Positions 34,377-42,386 of a stretch of 64,000 nucleotides of DNA are shown in pieces. Position 1 is the stretch's first letter. The number at the start of each line of letters is the position of its first letter. The notes under the pieces are model-generated. The model was not told where the DNA came from, did not search any database, and saw nothing but the letters and a program-made list of their open reading frames with translations. This DNA is from DASSUW01 sp963844205 (GTDB lineage: Bacteria; Actinomycetota; Thermoleophilia; Solirubrobacterales; Solirubrobacteraceae): NCBI GenBank assembly GCA_963844205.1, contig CAWJNK010000001.1, positions 1,054,001 through 1,118,000 on the forward strand, written 5' to 3'. Position numbers and translations under genes: made by a program.

Positions 34377-35251
34377 TCCCGCCTCCCTCCCCCGCCGGCA
34401 AGCCGCCGCCGGAGCCGATCCTGGAGCCGATGGTCGCGACCGCGGCCGTGGCGGAGCCGGAGGCGCCGGTCGCGGCGCCGAGCGGGCCGGCGCCGTTCCG
34501 CAGCCGCTTCGGGTTCGTGTGGGGCGCCCTGATCGGCATCGCGCTGTGCGCGGCCGGCACGCTTGCGCTGCTGATCGCGTCGCCGCGCGAGACGGGGCCG
34601 AAGCTGGCCGAGCACTGGTCGGAGTGGCAGCCGGACACGTCGCGCATGGCCGACGGCGCGGTGGACATCGCCGGGCACGTCGGGCTCCAGTACAAGCTCG
34701 ACGACGGCGAGCAGCTCGTGTCGGTCAACAGCTCATCGCTGGAGCTCGGCGGGCAGGAGATCGGCGTCGCGGTGCGGCCGCAGGGCCGCGACCTCCAGTT
34801 CCTGCAGGGCGACGGGCTGCTCTACATCCTCAGCGGTATCGGGGCGAACGCACGGCCATCGCCCCGCACGGCGAGCAAGAAGCGCGTCCGCCTGCTCAAG
34901 CGCGAGGCGCTCGAACTGGCGCTGTACACGTTCCGCTACCTGGACGACGTGACGATGGTGGCGGTCCTGCTCCCGCAGACGGCCAAGCAGGCCGAGCGCA
35001 ACGCCGGAGGGGCGACGGCCGCGCCCGAGACGAACGCGATCTTCTACCGGCCCGGCGACCTGCTCGAGCAGCTGCAGGTGCCGCTCGACCGGACGCTCTC
35101 GCTGAAGACGCCGCGGCCGAACACGATGACGAAGGACGAGACGGCGCGGGTCGAAGAGCTCACGCTGCGCAACCTCTTCCACGCCTCCGTGCAGCCGCTG
35201 GAGGCCAACCACAACTACCTCGTGCTGGTGGAGCCCGAAACGGTCGAGTGA
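34361..35251 (+). CDS. membrane-anchored protein coupled to FtsH-like protease
   Basis: A 296-aa protein of unknown family. A Pro/Ala-rich N-terminus is followed by one membrane segment (about residues 50-70) and a beta-rich domain. Its GTG at 34361 lies 16 bases inside the protease gene, so the two are translationally coupled and probably interact. By analogy with HflK/HflC or other FtsH modulators it could be an adaptor; that is inference only. The 3' end overlaps a small gene on the opposite strand. Confidence 0.7.
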   Translation: MAGDLIPPPSPAGKPPPEPILEPMVATAAVAEPEAPVAAPSGPAPFRSRFGFVWGALIGIALCAAGTLALLIASPRETGPKLAEHWSEWQPDTSRMADGAVDIAGHVGLQYKLDDGEQLVSVNSSSLELGGQEIGVAVRPQGRDLQFLQGDGLLYILSGIGANARPSPRTASKKRVRLLKREALELALYTFRYLDDVTMVAVLLPQTAKQAERNAGGATAAPETNAIFYRPGDLLEQLQVPLDRTLSLKTPRPNTMTKDETARVEELTLRNLFHASVQPLEANHNYLVLVEPETVE

Positions 35252-35448
35252 CCGTCGCGCGGCTCGAAGCCCGCGCAGGCGAGGACGGGGAGCGGCGGGT
35301 ACTTCGGGTAGCGCTCCGGCTCCGTCCGGTGACGGAGGCACATCGAGAACGTCGACCCGCGGGTGGTGTGCACGAGCTTCTGGTGCGCGCAGCGGTCGCA
35401 CAGGCCGGTGTTGGGGGTGGGTGGTGGGACCGTATTCCCGCTGCTCAC
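35215..35448 (-). CDS. small Cys-rich protein, conserved actinobacterial type
   Basis: A protein of about 77 aa. It contains LCDRCAHQKLVHTTRGSTF, then MCLRH and PKYPPLPVLACAGF, a Cys pattern that should bind zinc and that I recognise as a short uncharacterised actinobacterial family. Start is uncertain: GTG 35448 or GTG 35463. The conserved part begins about 15 residues after 35448. The 3' end overlaps the upstream gene. Confidence 0.7.
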   Translation of the reverse strand: MSSGNTVPPPTPNTGLCDRCAHQKLVHTTRGSTFSMCLRHRTEPERYPKYPPLPVLACAGFEPRDGHSTVSGSTSTR

Positions 35449-35476
35449 CGTAGGCCAGCCCACCTGCAGCGGGTCG

Positions 35477-35779
35477 TCACCGCAGGCCGCGGTGGCTGAG
35501 CCGGGCCAGCTCCTCGTGGTGCCGCGTCACGCGCTGCTTGACCGGATCGTCGTCCTCGCGGTTGTGGACGAGGCCCCACATCGCGTCGGCGGTCTGCTCC
35601 GCGCTCTCGGGCGTCGCGCGGGCGCGCATCTCGTCCACCAGCGCGAGCTCGAGGCGCTCGATCTTCTGCTCCGCCGTGCCCTCGCCGAGCGACGGGAACG
35701 GGACCCCGCGCAGGTTTTCGTCCCATGCGCCCTTGACCATCGCGAAGCGGTTGCGGAGGGAGATCGCGTCGTCTGCCAT
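35477..35779 (-). CDS. hypothetical helical protein
   Basis: A 100-aa mostly helical soluble protein, MADDAISLRNRFAMVKGAW at its start, with many charged residues and no recognised domain. ATG at 35779; divergent from the ABC exporter at 35844. Consistent codon usage (G/C at third positions) supports it being real. Confidence 0.65.
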   Translation of the reverse strand: MADDAISLRNRFAMVKGAWDENLRGVPFPSLGEGTAEQKIERLELALVDEMRARATPESAEQTADAMWGLVHNREDDDPVKQRVTRHHEELARLSHRGLR

Positions 35780-35843
35780 TTCGCGGCGCGAGTCTCGCAC
35801 ACTCGCTGGCGGCCGGGACGGCCCACGTATCGTGTCTCGTCCT

Positions 35844-37610
35844 GTGAGCACGTTCGCCCGACTCCTCGGCTTCCTGCGCCCCTACCGGACCGGCGCCGCC
35901 TGGTCGCTGGTGCTGGCCGGGCTCGCGATGGGCGCCACGGTGGCGCTCCCGTGGCTCACGGGCCGCGGGATCGACGCGGTCACGCGCGGCGACCGCGCGG
36001 ACGTCCGGATGTACGGGGCCGCCATCGCCGGCGCAGCGCTCGTGCGGGTGCTGTTCTCGGTGGCGCGGCGGCTGGTCGCGGGGCGGGTATCGCTCGGCGT
36101 CGAGCTCGACCTGCGCAACCGGCTCTACGAGCACCTGCAGACGCTCGAGCTCGGGTTCTTCGCCCGCCAGCAGACCGGGCAGCTGATGTCGCGCTCGACC
36201 GTGGACCTGGCGAGCGTGCGGTTCTTCCTCGGCTACGGGCTCGTGTTCATCGCCCAGAGCGCGCTGACGATCCTGCTCGCGTCAGTGGCGATGTTCTTCC
36301 TGCAGCCCGGCCTGGCGGCGCTCTCGCTGCTGCCGGTGCCGTTCGTGGTCCTGATCGCCGCCCGCTACGGGCGGCTCTCGCGCCCGGCGCTGACCGAGGT
36401 CCAGCAGCGGATCGCGGAGCTCACCGCCGACGTGGAGGAGAACGTCTCCGGCGTGCGGGTGGTGAAGGCGTTCGCGGCCGAGGAGCGGCAGCTCGACCGC
36501 TTCCGGGACAGCGTGACGCGGGTGTTCGACCAGTCGATGGCGGCGACGCGGTTGCGGGCGTTCTACAACCCGTTCATCGGCTTCCTGCCCAACCTCGGGC
36601 TCGCGGTCGTGCTGCTGGTCGGCGGGCGGCAGGTGGTGAACGGGTCGCTCACGATCGGCGACTTCACGGCCTTCTACGCGTATCTGCTGCTGCTGATCGG
36701 GCCGATGCGGCAGCTCGGGATCGCGCTGGGGATGGCGCAGCGGGCGACCGCCTCGGGCACGCGGATCTTCGAGCTGCTGGACCGCGAGCCGCGCGTGGTC
36801 GAGCCACCCGACGCGCCACCGCTGCCGGACGGCGCCGGGCGGGTGGAGCTCGACGACGTGACGTTCGCGTACGAAGGCACGTTGGCGACGGCGCTGCGGG
36901 ACGTCGACCTGGTCGTCGAGGCGGGCACGACCGTCGCCCTGGTGGGGCCCACGGGGTCGGGGAAGACCACGCTCGTGCAGCTGCTGGGGCGGCTGTACGA
37001 CGTCACGTCGGGCGCGGTGCGGATCGACGGCGCCGACGTCCGGTCGGTCGACCTGCGCTCCCTGCGCGGGTCGATCGCGGTGGTGGACGACGACCCGTTC
37101 CTGTTCTCCGCGACCGTGCACGAGAACATCGCCTACGCGCGGCCGGACGCGACCCGCGAGGAGGTCGAGCGGGCCGCTGCGCGGGCTCAGGCGGCGGCGT
37201 TCATCGAGGCCCTGCCGGCCGGCTACGACACGCGCGTGGGCGAGCGCGGGCTGACGCTGTCGGGCGGGCAGCGGCAGCGGATCGCGATCGCGCGGGCGCT
37301 GCTGGCCGACCCGCGGATCCTGGTCCTCGACGACGCCACCAGCTCGGTCGACGCGTCGACGGAGCAGGCGATCAAGGCCGCGCTGCGCGAGGTGATGGCG
37401 GGCCGCACGACGTTCGTGATCGCGCACCGGCTGTCGACGATCGCGCTGGCCGACGAGATCGTCGTGCTCGAGGGCGGACGGGTGGCCGCGCGGGGCACGC
37501 ACGCCGAGCTGCTCGAGCGCAGCGCGCTGTACGCGGAGATCGCCGAGAAGGGCCTGCCCGACCAGGTGTTCCTCAACCGCAAGCCGCGTGAGGCGGTGGC
37601 GGGGCTGTGA
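35844..37610 (+). CDS. ABC exporter subunit 1 (degenerate Walker B site)
   Basis: A 588-aa half-transporter with six membrane segments (residues 1-310) and a nucleotide-binding domain. Walker A is GPTGSGKTT, the signature is LSGGQRQR, and Walker B is ILVLDDATSSVD, where the catalytic Glu is replaced by Asp, the mark of the degenerate site in heterodimeric exporters such as TM287/288. The partner gene overlaps by GTGA. GTG 35844 follows TATCGT (35828-35833) by 10 bases, close to a leaderless arrangement. Substrate unknown; lipid or drug export are usual. Confidence 0.92.
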   Translation: MSTFARLLGFLRPYRTGAAWSLVLAGLAMGATVALPWLTGRGIDAVTRGDRADVRMYGAAIAGAALVRVLFSVARRLVAGRVSLGVELDLRNRLYEHLQTLELGFFARQQTGQLMSRSTVDLASVRFFLGYGLVFIAQSALTILLASVAMFFLQPGLAALSLLPVPFVVLIAARYGRLSRPALTEVQQRIAELTADVEENVSGVRVVKAFAAEERQLDRFRDSVTRVFDQSMAATRLRAFYNPFIGFLPNLGLAVVLLVGGRQVVNGSLTIGDFTAFYAYLLLLIGPMRQLGIALGMAQRATASGTRIFELLDREPRVVEPPDAPPLPDGAGRVELDDVTFAYEGTLATALRDVDLVVEAGTTVALVGPTGSGKTTLVQLLGRLYDVTSGAVRIDGADVRSVDLRSLRGSIAVVDDDPFLFSATVHENIAYARPDATREEVERAAARAQAAAFIEALPAGYDTRVGERGLTLSGGQRQRIAIARALLADPRILVLDDATSSVDASTEQAIKAALREVMAGRTTFVIAHRLSTIALADEIVVLEGGRVAARGTHAELLERSALYAEIAEKGLPDQVFLNRKPREAVAGL

Positions 37611-39416
37611 GCACGGACGGGGGGGCGCCGCGCACGCGGCGCGACGAGATCGTGCACCGCTGGCGGGCGACCGGCGGCCGCGGCCGCAAGCTGCGCGGCC
37701 TGCTTGCGCTCCTGCGGCCCTATCGCGGGCGGACGATCGTCACGTTCGTGGCGCTGCTGGCCAGCACGGCCGCTGCGCTGGCGCCGCCGCCGCTGGCCAA
37801 GCTCGCCATCGACGAGGGCATCATCCCGGGCGACCTGGAGACGCTCACGTGGGTCGTGGTCGCGTTCCTCGGAAGCGCGCTCGTCTACTTTGGCGCGACG
37901 TACGTGCAGACGTACCTGGTGGGCTGGATCGGCCAGCGGGTGCTGCAGGACCTGCGGATCCAGCTCTTCGCGCACCTGCAGACCCTGTCGGTCGGGTTCT
38001 ACTCACGCCGCCAGGCCGGCGTGCTCATCTCCCGGCTCACCAACGACGTGCAGGCGCTCGACCAGCTGGTCTCCGACGGCGTGGCGACCCTGTTCGGCTC
38101 GACGCTCACGCTGATCGGCACGGTCGTGATCCTCGTCGTGCTCGACCTCGAGCTCGCGCTGCTGACCTTCCTCGTGTTCCCGCTGCTCGCGCTCGGGTCG
38201 CTCGCGTTCCGGATCGTGTCCGCCAACGCCTACCGGGCGACCCGCGAGAAGGTCGCCGCCATCACGGCGTACCTGCAGGAGTCGCTCTCCGGGATCCGGG
38301 TGGTCCGCACGTTCGCGCAGGAGCGCCGCCACCTGGCGCGCTTCGACGAGCTCAACGAGGACAACTACGACGCCAACATGAAGACGGTCTATTTGAACGC
38401 GTCGTACTTCCCGGGCGTCGAGCTGCTGTCGGCGCTCGCGACGGCGGGAATCCTGGTCTACGGCGGGATGCAGGCGATCCAGGGCGAGGTCACGGTCGGC
38501 GTGCTGGTCGCGTTCATCGCCGCGCTCAACAACTTCTTCGATCCCATCCAGTCGCTATCCCAGTTCTACACGACCTACCAGGCGGGGATGGCGGCACTCG
38601 ACAAGATCTTCGAGCTGCTCGACGAGGAGCCCGAGCTGCGCGACGCGCCCGACGCCGTGGAGATGGGCCGGATCCGGGGCGACATCGCGTTCGAGGCCGT
38701 GACGTTCTCCTACGGCGGGTCGGCGGGTGACGCGCTGTCCGACATCAACCTGCACGTCCCGCCCGGGCAGACCGTCGCGCTCGTCGGGGCTACCGGGGGC
38801 GGGCAAGTCGACGTTCGCGAAGCTGGTGGCGCGGTTCTACGACCCCACGGAGGGGCGCGTGCTGGTCGACGGGCACGACCTGCGCGATGTCGCGATCCGC
38901 TCGCTGCGGTCGCAGATGGGCGTCGTGCCGCAGGAGGCGTTCCTGTTCAGCGGCTCGATCGGCGACAACATCGCGTTCGGGCGGCCGGGCGCGAGCACGG
39001 CCGAGATCGAGGCCGCCGCCCGCGCGGTCCACGCGCACGGTTTCGTCGTCGCGCTCGAGCACGGCTACGACACCGAGATCGGGGAGCGCGGGATCCAGCT
39101 CTCCGCGGGTCAGCGCCAGCTCGTCGCGTTCGCCCGGGCGCTGATCGCCGACCCGCGCATCCTCGTGCTCGACGAGGCGACCGCCAACGTCGACATCCAC
39201 ACCGAGGGCCTGATCGAGGCCGGCCTGCGGCGCCTGCTGGCCGGCCGCACCGCGATCGTCATCGCCCACCGGCTGTCCACGATCCGCACCGCCGGCCGGA
39301 TCGTCGTGCTCGAGGGAGGCCGGATCGCCGAGCAGGGCACGCACGACGAGCTGCTGGCCGCGGAGGGCGCGTACTGGCGCCTCTACCGCGACTGGGCCGA
39401 GCAGGCCGCGGCCTGA
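37607..39416 (+). pseudogene. ABC exporter subunit 2, frameshifted in Walker A
   Basis: Together two frames encode a normal half-transporter of about 602 aa: membrane domain and start of the NBD in the first (37607 to about 38795), then the rest of the NBD in another frame to 39416. The break is at the P-loop, where five Gs (38795-38799) stand where four would give GATGAGKST. Beyond it, LSAGQRQL and ILVLDEATANVD (with the catalytic Glu) are intact. A single-base insertion therefore destroys ATP binding, unless it is a sequencing error. GTG 37607 overlaps the subunit 1 stop. Confidence 0.88.
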
Positions 39417-39543
39417 CCGTTACCCCGGACCGTCGGCCACGGCCTCACCGTTACCCCGCACCGTCGGCCACGGCCTGACCGTTACCCCGGACCGTCGGCC
39501 ACGGCCTCACCGTTCGCTCGGACCGTCGGCCACGGCCTCACCG
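39409..39543. repeat. 31-bp tandem repeat, about 4.4 copies
   Basis: Units run 39409-39439, 39440-39470, 39471-39501, 39502-39532, then a partial copy to 39543. Each starts CGGCCTSACCGTT and ends GGACCGTCGGCCA; units alternate G/C at the sixth-seventh base region and unit 4 is most diverged. The first unit includes the ABC gene stop codon; the last ones carry the stop of the small gene on the other strand. Confidence 0.9.
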
Positions 39544-39674
39544 CTCGAGTCGAGGCTCGCCTGGCGGGCGACGTACGCGTTGAAGAGGGTCGCATCGTCG
39601 GCGGCGGCCGGCGGGGCGAAGACGAGCAGTGCGCCGATCGCGCCGGTCAGGAGAAGCGAACGGTGTGAGGTCAT
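39507..39674 (-). CDS. short secreted peptide
   Basis: A 55-codon frame from ATG 39674 begins MTSHRSLLLTGAIGALLVFA and ends at a TGA inside tandem-repeat unit 4. It has a basic N-region, a hydrophobic core and an AAA-DD cleavage-like site, leaving a mature piece of about 30 residues (DATLFNAYVARQASLDSSGE). It may be a real small secreted protein or the start of a longer gene cut short by the repeats. No homologue recognised. Confidence 0.4.
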   Translation of the reverse strand: MTSHRSLLLTGAIGALLVFAPPAAADDATLFNAYVARQASLDSSGEAVADGPSER

Positions 39675-39759
39675 GACCGGCTAGTACCCCGATCCCGCCC
39701 GCGGTCCTACGACCAATTGCCCATGGAAGCGCGCGGCGCGGGCGCCTAGCGTCCGGTGC

Positions 39760-40104
39760 ATGACACGTACCGCGAGCCAGATCATCGTCGACGAGGTCAC
39801 GTCGTGGCCGGGCATGGAGACCGCGGTCGGCGACCGCGGCGAGCTGTCGCTGCGGCTCGGGCGGCGCGAGATCGGCCACCTCCACGGCGACCACGCGGCG
39901 CACTTCGGCTTCCCACGGGCGATCGCGGCCGATCTGCGCGACGCCGGCCGCATCGGCCCCCACCCCGCGTTCCCCGAGAACCCCGGCTGGGGAGCGCGCC
40001 GGATCCGCGACGAGGCCGACGTCGACGACGTCATCGCGATCCTGCGGTTGAACTACGACCGCGCGGTGGCGCGGCACGGGGTTCCCGAGACCTCGACGCG
40101 CTAG
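39760..40104 (+). CDS. DUF5519 (luciferase-domain-like) protein
   Basis: A 114-aa protein with the DUF5519 pattern: a first helix TASQIIVDEVTSWPGMETA, then LSLRLGRREIGHLHGDHAAHFGFPR, and HPAFPENPGWGARRI near residue 73. The family is small and of unknown function despite the luciferase-domain name. ATG 39760. Single gene. Confidence 0.75.
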   Translation: MTRTASQIIVDEVTSWPGMETAVGDRGELSLRLGRREIGHLHGDHAAHFGFPRAIAADLRDAGRIGPHPAFPENPGWGARRIRDEADVDDVIAILRLNYDRAVARHGVPETSTR

Positions 40105-40110
40105 CGCGCG

Positions 40111-40280
40111 GCCGGCGAACGTCAACTGCGGACGTCAACTGCGCAGGTGAGGGAGGTGGGGGACCGTGGGTTTCGTGAAATTTCGGACCGTCCTCGCCCG
40201 CCGATTTCACGTTGCCGCCGCATACGAGGGGTTTCGTGGAATTAGGCGAGGCCGACCGCCGAAGTTTTCACGAAACCGTC
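40111..40280. repeat. nested-hairpin intergenic element sharing the 16557 leader
   Basis: The leader GCCGGCGAACGTCAACT (40111-40127) is identical to 16557-16573, and CGGACGTCAACTGCG repeats part of it. Downstream, CGTGAAAT (40174-40181) pairs with ATTTCACG (40204-40211), GGTTTCGTG (40230-40238) pairs with CACGAAACC (40269-40277), and 40169-40180 also pairs with 40266-40277. The arms differ from those of the first element but the layout is alike. Confidence 0.75.
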
Positions 40281-40335
40281 GGGACGCCTCCCCACCCAGC
40301 CGGGGTTCGCCGGACCCGCCTGACACGATCCGTCG

Positions 40336-40767
40336 ATGCACGACGCGCGCGACATCGTGGCCGCCGGCCTGGCCGGCGCGGCGTTCTCGGCCGTCCCTTC
40401 AACCGCCTACTCGCTCGTCGCCGGCGACGACGTCCTCGAGGGCGGACGGGCGGCGGGCGCGATGCTGCTGCCGCGCGAGCGCGGCACGGCGCGGCTGCTC
40501 GCGGCGGGCGCGGTCGTCCACCTCGCGATCTCGCTCGGCTGGGCGGCTGCGCTGACAAGGGTCCTGCCGCGCGGGCGCGAGCCCGTGACCGGGGTCGCCG
40601 CCGGCCTCGCGATCGCCGCGCTCGACCTCGGCGTCATCGGCCGCCGGATCCCCGCCATCCGCGCCCTGCCGCAGGGCCGCCAGTGGGCCGACCACGCGGC
40701 CTACGGGCTCGCGGTCGGCGTGGTGCTTCGCGCTAGCCGATCTCGACGAGGTCGACGACGAAGATGA
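40336..40767 (+). CDS. small membrane protein of unknown function
   Basis: A 143-aa protein with three or four hydrophobic segments (about residues 8-28, 54-74, 85-103, 118-132). No known family. ATG 40336. The Arg-rich C-terminal residues lie antisense to the end of the FKBP gene (35-base overlap), so the end may be less reliable than the start. Confidence 0.6.
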   Translation: MHDARDIVAAGLAGAAFSAVPSTAYSLVAGDDVLEGGRAAGAMLLPRERGTARLLAAGAVVHLAISLGWAAALTRVLPRGREPVTGVAAGLAIAALDLGVIGRRIPAIRALPQGRQWADHAAYGLAVGVVLRASRSRRGRRRR

Positions 40768-41269
40768 GCGTCTCGTTCGGGCCGATCGGGCCGGATCCCT
40801 GCGGCCCGTACCCGAGCTCGGGCGGGATGACGAGCAGGCGGCGGCCGCCCTTCTGCATCCCGACCATGCCCTTGTCCCAGCCCTGGATGACCATCCCGGC
40901 GCCGAGCTGGAACGGGAACGGCTGGCCGGCGTCCCACGAGGCGTCGAACTGCTGGCCGTTCGACCACGACAGGCCCACGTACTGCATGGTCAGCGTGTCG
41001 CCCGGCTTCGCCTTCGGCCCCTTGCCCTTGACGATGTCGCGGATCACGAGCTCGGTCGGCGGATCGCCCTTCGGCGCCGGCACCTCGGGCTTGGCGTCGG
41101 TCGTCTTCGACGTCCCCTGCACGAGCGCCTCGATGCCCCCGGCCGAGGCGGTCTCGGTCGGCGTCGGGGTCACAGCGGTCTCGGACGAGGCGTCGTCGTC
41201 GTCGCCGCACGCAGCGACTCCCGCCCCGAGGACCAGCGCGCACGTCAGAATGATGAACCTCGAACGCAG
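40733..41269 (-). CDS. FKBP-type peptidyl-prolyl isomerase lipoprotein
   Basis: About 178 aa. The signal peptide RSRFIILTCALVLGAGVAAC ends in a lipobox with the lipidated Cys near residue 21, followed by an acidic linker and an FKBP domain (LTMQYVGLSWSNGQQFDASW; VIQGWDKGMVGMQKGGRR; IPPELGYG). It should speed proline isomerisation in exported proteins. No ATG/GTG/TTG fits after the tRNA gene: the first in-frame ATG (41344) would translate the tRNA itself. I chose the CTG at 41269, directly after the tRNA 3' end. The start is uncertain. Confidence 0.8.
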   Translation of the reverse strand: MRSRFIILTCALVLGAGVAACGDDDDASSETAVTPTPTETASAGGIEALVQGTSKTTDAKPEVPAPKGDPPTELVIRDIVKGKGPKAKPGDTLTMQYVGLSWSNGQQFDASWDAGQPFPFQLGAGMVIQGWDKGMVGMQKGGRRLLVIPPELGYGPQGSGPIGPNETLIFVVDLVEIG

Positions 41270-41271
41270 AG

Positions 41272-41343
41272 CTGCGGGGCAGGGACTCGAACCCCAACTA
41301 CCAGAGCCAGAATCTGGCGTGCTGCCAATTACACCACCCCGCA
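41272..41343 (-). tRNA. tRNA-Gln (anticodon CUG)
   Basis: A 72-nt tRNA on the minus strand. The acceptor stem TGCGGGG pairs with CCCCGCA (7 of 7), the anticodon loop is TTCTGGC within the stem CCAGA/TCTGG, and the T-loop is TTCGAGT. The anticodon CUG reads CAG, the main Gln codon of GC-rich genomes. The discriminator base is G and CCA is not encoded. Confidence 0.95.
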
Positions 41344-41356
41344 ATGGGCGGCATCG

Positions 41357-41362
41357 AGTATA
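41357..41362 (-). promoter_or_regulatory. -10 element of the tRNA-Gln promoter
   Basis: TATACT on the minus strand lies 13 bases upstream of the tRNA 5' end. No good -35 box is spaced correctly; a TTGACA at 41400-41405 is too far away. Confidence 0.5.
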
Positions 41363-41406
41363 GGACCGCTTTCCGTCGACCGCCCCGCGCGCTACCTTCT
41401 GTCAAC

Positions 41407-41455
41407 GCGCCTGAGTAGTGGCGCAGACGCAGATTGGGGCGCCTGAGCAGTGGCG
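41407..41455. promoter_or_regulatory. 17-bp direct repeat upstream of Crp-like gene
   Basis: GCGCCTGAGTAGTGGCG (41407-41423) and GCGCCTGAGCAGTGGCG (41439-41455) differ by one base, with starts 32 bp apart, or three helical turns. Their place 19 bases before the crp-like ATG suggests an operator for it. Confidence 0.5.
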
Positions 41456-41473
41456 GGAGGGTAGACAGGTCGT

Positions 41474-42226
41474 ATGACTGACGGCGGGAGCGGATCGATA
41501 CAGCTTCTCGAAGCTGACCCGGAACTGGCGCGGGGCCTCGACCCACGCCGGATCCGCGAGGTCTCGCAGCGGCTGTTCGTGCGGGCCGTGACGATCCCGC
41601 GCGGGACGTGGAGCCCTGCACGCATGATCAAGGAGGGCAGCCAGCCGATCGGGCTGCTCGTGCTCGACGGCCTGCTCGTCCGCGAGGCGACGGTGGGCGA
41701 CCATCCGTCCGCCGAGCTGCTCGGCCCCGGCGACCTCCTGCGCGCCTGGGAGGACCGCGACGCCGAGGTGCTGCTGCCGCGCAGCGTCCGCTGGAGCGCA
41801 CTGACCACCGCGCGGGTCGCGGTGATCGACCACGCGCTCGCCGTCCGCGCCGCGCAGTGGCCCGAGATCTTCGCTTCGCTCGTCGAGCGGGCTGCCCGCC
41901 GCGCCGAGCGCCTGGTCATCATGCAGGCGATCGGCCATCTCACCCGCGTCGACGACCGCCTGCTCGCGCTTCTGTGGTGCCTCGCGGAGCGCTGGGGCCG
42001 GGTCGTCCCCGGCGGCGTGCTCGTGACCCTGCGGCTGCCGCATCGCACGCTCGCCGGCATGGTCGGCGCCCGCCGCCCGTCGGTGACCACCGCGCTCGGC
42101 CAGCTGATGAGCCGCGGCGACATCGAGCGCCGCCCCGACGGCAGCTGGCTCCTGCTCGGGCAGCCGCCCGAGCCGCGCGCCCAGGGCGGCGAGTCGATCC
42201 GCCTGTCGCGCCGCGCGAGCGGCTAG
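41474..42226 (+). CDS. Crp/Fnr family transcriptional regulator
   Basis: A 250-aa regulator with a cupin-like effector domain (about residues 30-140) that lacks obvious cyclic-nucleotide contact residues and has no Fnr cysteine cluster, followed by a helical hinge and HTH_Crp domain (RLPHRTLAGMVGARRPSVTT, with recognition helix after). The ligand is therefore unknown. The direct repeat just upstream may be its own operator. Ends before a convergent gene. Confidence 0.85.
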   Translation: MTDGGSGSIQLLEADPELARGLDPRRIREVSQRLFVRAVTIPRGTWSPARMIKEGSQPIGLLVLDGLLVREATVGDHPSAELLGPGDLLRAWEDRDAEVLLPRSVRWSALTTARVAVIDHALAVRAAQWPEIFASLVERAARRAERLVIMQAIGHLTRVDDRLLALLWCLAERWGRVVPGGVLVTLRLPHRTLAGMVGARRPSVTTALGQLMSRGDIERRPDGSWLLLGQPPEPRAQGGESIRLSRRASG

Positions 42227-42270
42227 TCCCGTCGTTCGTGAGGACGTGCGATCGCCGGTGGTCGCCGGCG

Positions 42271-42342
42271 CCGCCTGACGCCGCACGGTGATCCGGTGGT
42301 GTGCTGGTGGCACATCACCGGTCGCCGGGTGGTGTCAGGCGG
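42271..42342. terminator. inverted repeat, probable bidirectional terminator
   Basis: CCGCCTGAC (42271-42279) pairs with GTCAGGCGG (42334-42342) and CGGTGAT (42286-42292) with ATCACCG (42314-42320), between the convergent crp-like and oxidoreductase genes. There is no T-tract. Confidence 0.5.
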
Positions 42343-42386
42343 TGATCGGCGGCCGCCGGAATCGTGCGGACTTGCGAACGCCGGGA

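Noticed and set aside
39409..39543. CRISPR array
   Set aside because: The repeats are directly adjacent with no unique spacers and no cas genes.
40733..41344. FKBP gene starting at ATG 41344
   Set aside because: This would translate the whole tRNA-Gln; the lipoprotein signal begins after the tRNA.
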